The notes beneath the pieces were generated by a model. The model did no database searches. It was not told the origin of the DNA and saw only the letters and a program-made list of their open reading frames with translations. A DNA stretch of 5,659 bases from an uncultured Eubacteriales bacterium. GTDB lineage: Bacteria > Bacillota > Clostridia > Oscillospirales > CAG-272. This document shows positions 5,261-5,659 of the stretch, in pieces; position 1 is the stretch's first letter, and each line of letters starts with the position of its first letter. Location of the stretch: contig CATLAS010000077.1 of the NCBI GenBank assembly GCA_949878535.1, positions 1 to 5,659 of the forward strand. The letters are read 5' to 3'. Made by a program: the position numbers and the translations under genes.

Positions 5261-5659
5261 ATGGATACATACAAGACAAGCGGAAAGCGAAAACTCAACA
5301 CCGAAAAAGTAACAAAAAAGAACGAAAAGCTCCGGCTTGATCCATCAAGGATATCATATGATTCGTCAGCATTGTATAGTCTAAATCAAAAGAGCGGCGC
5401 TGATACCTTGGATCAGGATATTGAAAGACTGCATTCTTCACTTGGTTCTGTTAGTTCCGGGTGGCAGAATAAAGATTCAATGAAACGCAGGGGGCAGGAA
5501 ATTGCTTCTATTCAGGACAGGCTTTCTGCCCGCAGGAAATATCTTTCTGTCGCACAGATGTTTCCGGAGGATTTCGGTATAACGTCCGATCAGTCCAAAT
5601 CCATTCAGCGCATTTCTGATCTGGAGAATGATTTCAGAAATATTTCTGATTCTTTTAAT
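5261..5659 (+). CDS. N-terminal part of a helical, charged protein (3' partial), function unknown
   Basis: A frame of 133 codons opens with ATG at 5261 and has no stop before the window edge, so the protein continues beyond it. The first 25 residues are strongly basic and polar (KTSGKRKLNTEKVTKKNEK). Residues about 49-97 look helical and coiled-coil prone (DTLDQDIERLHSSL, then IASIQDRLSARKKYLSVAQM), as do residues about 113-130 (SIQRISDLENDFRNIS). There is no signal peptide or membrane span in the visible part. Being co-directional and 38 bases after a likely virion protein, it may be the start of a large internal or ejected virion protein; that is a guess from position. I recognise no family. 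Codon use and composition look like the rest of the operon, and the frame is the only long open one here. Confidence 0.75.
   Translation, partial: MDTYKTSGKRKLNTEKVTKKNEKLRLDPSRISYDSSALYSLNQKSGADTLDQDIERLHSSLGSVSSGWQNKDSMKRRGQEIASIQDRLSARRKYLSVAQMFPEDFGITSDQSKSIQRISDLENDFRNISDSFN

Overview
The window is a single-strand (+) block of virion structural genes from a tailed phage or prophage of a Gram-positive host. I think a Clostridia/Lachnospiraceae host is most likely. The grounds are purine-rich Shine-Dalgarno boxes in front of almost every gene, moderate GC that varies from gene to gene, tight co-directional spacing, and protein motifs I associate with gut Firmicutes phages. The host is inferred from memory of these families, not from a search. 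The standard genetic code fits: TAA, TAG and TGA all act as stops directly beside the next gene's ribosome binding site or start.

Layout. Positions 1-732 hold the C-terminal part of an N4-gp56-type major capsid protein whose start lies upstream of the window. Positions 751-1077 encode a small conserved phage protein with an acidic N-terminus. A strong stem-loop at 1091-1132 follows in the gap, a plausible (possibly leaky) terminator or mRNA processing site separating the abundant capsid message from the connector genes. Positions 1158-1529 encode a 123-residue head-tail connector/adaptor-like protein that starts at TTG. Positions 1539-3791 encode a 750-residue beta-rich protein that looks like the tail nozzle/stabilisation protein of short-tailed phages. 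A 41-codon gene at 3788-3913 overlaps both neighbours. Positions 3903-5222 encode a 439-residue Tyr/Asp/Gln-rich repeat protein. A last gene begins at 5261 and runs open off the right edge.

The order capsid, small protein, connector, nozzle, then large helical proteins, with no tail-tube, tail-assembly-chaperone or tape-measure pattern in view, suggests a podovirus-like particle. In that reading the last two or three genes would be internal or ejected virion proteins; this is inference. No integrase, repressor, lysis gene, tRNA, CRISPR array, insertion sequence or convincing promoter is visible, and I see no defence system. The least explained parts are the repeat protein at 3903-5222, the micro-gene at 3788-3913 and two strong inverted repeats (1091-1132 and 1462-1505).
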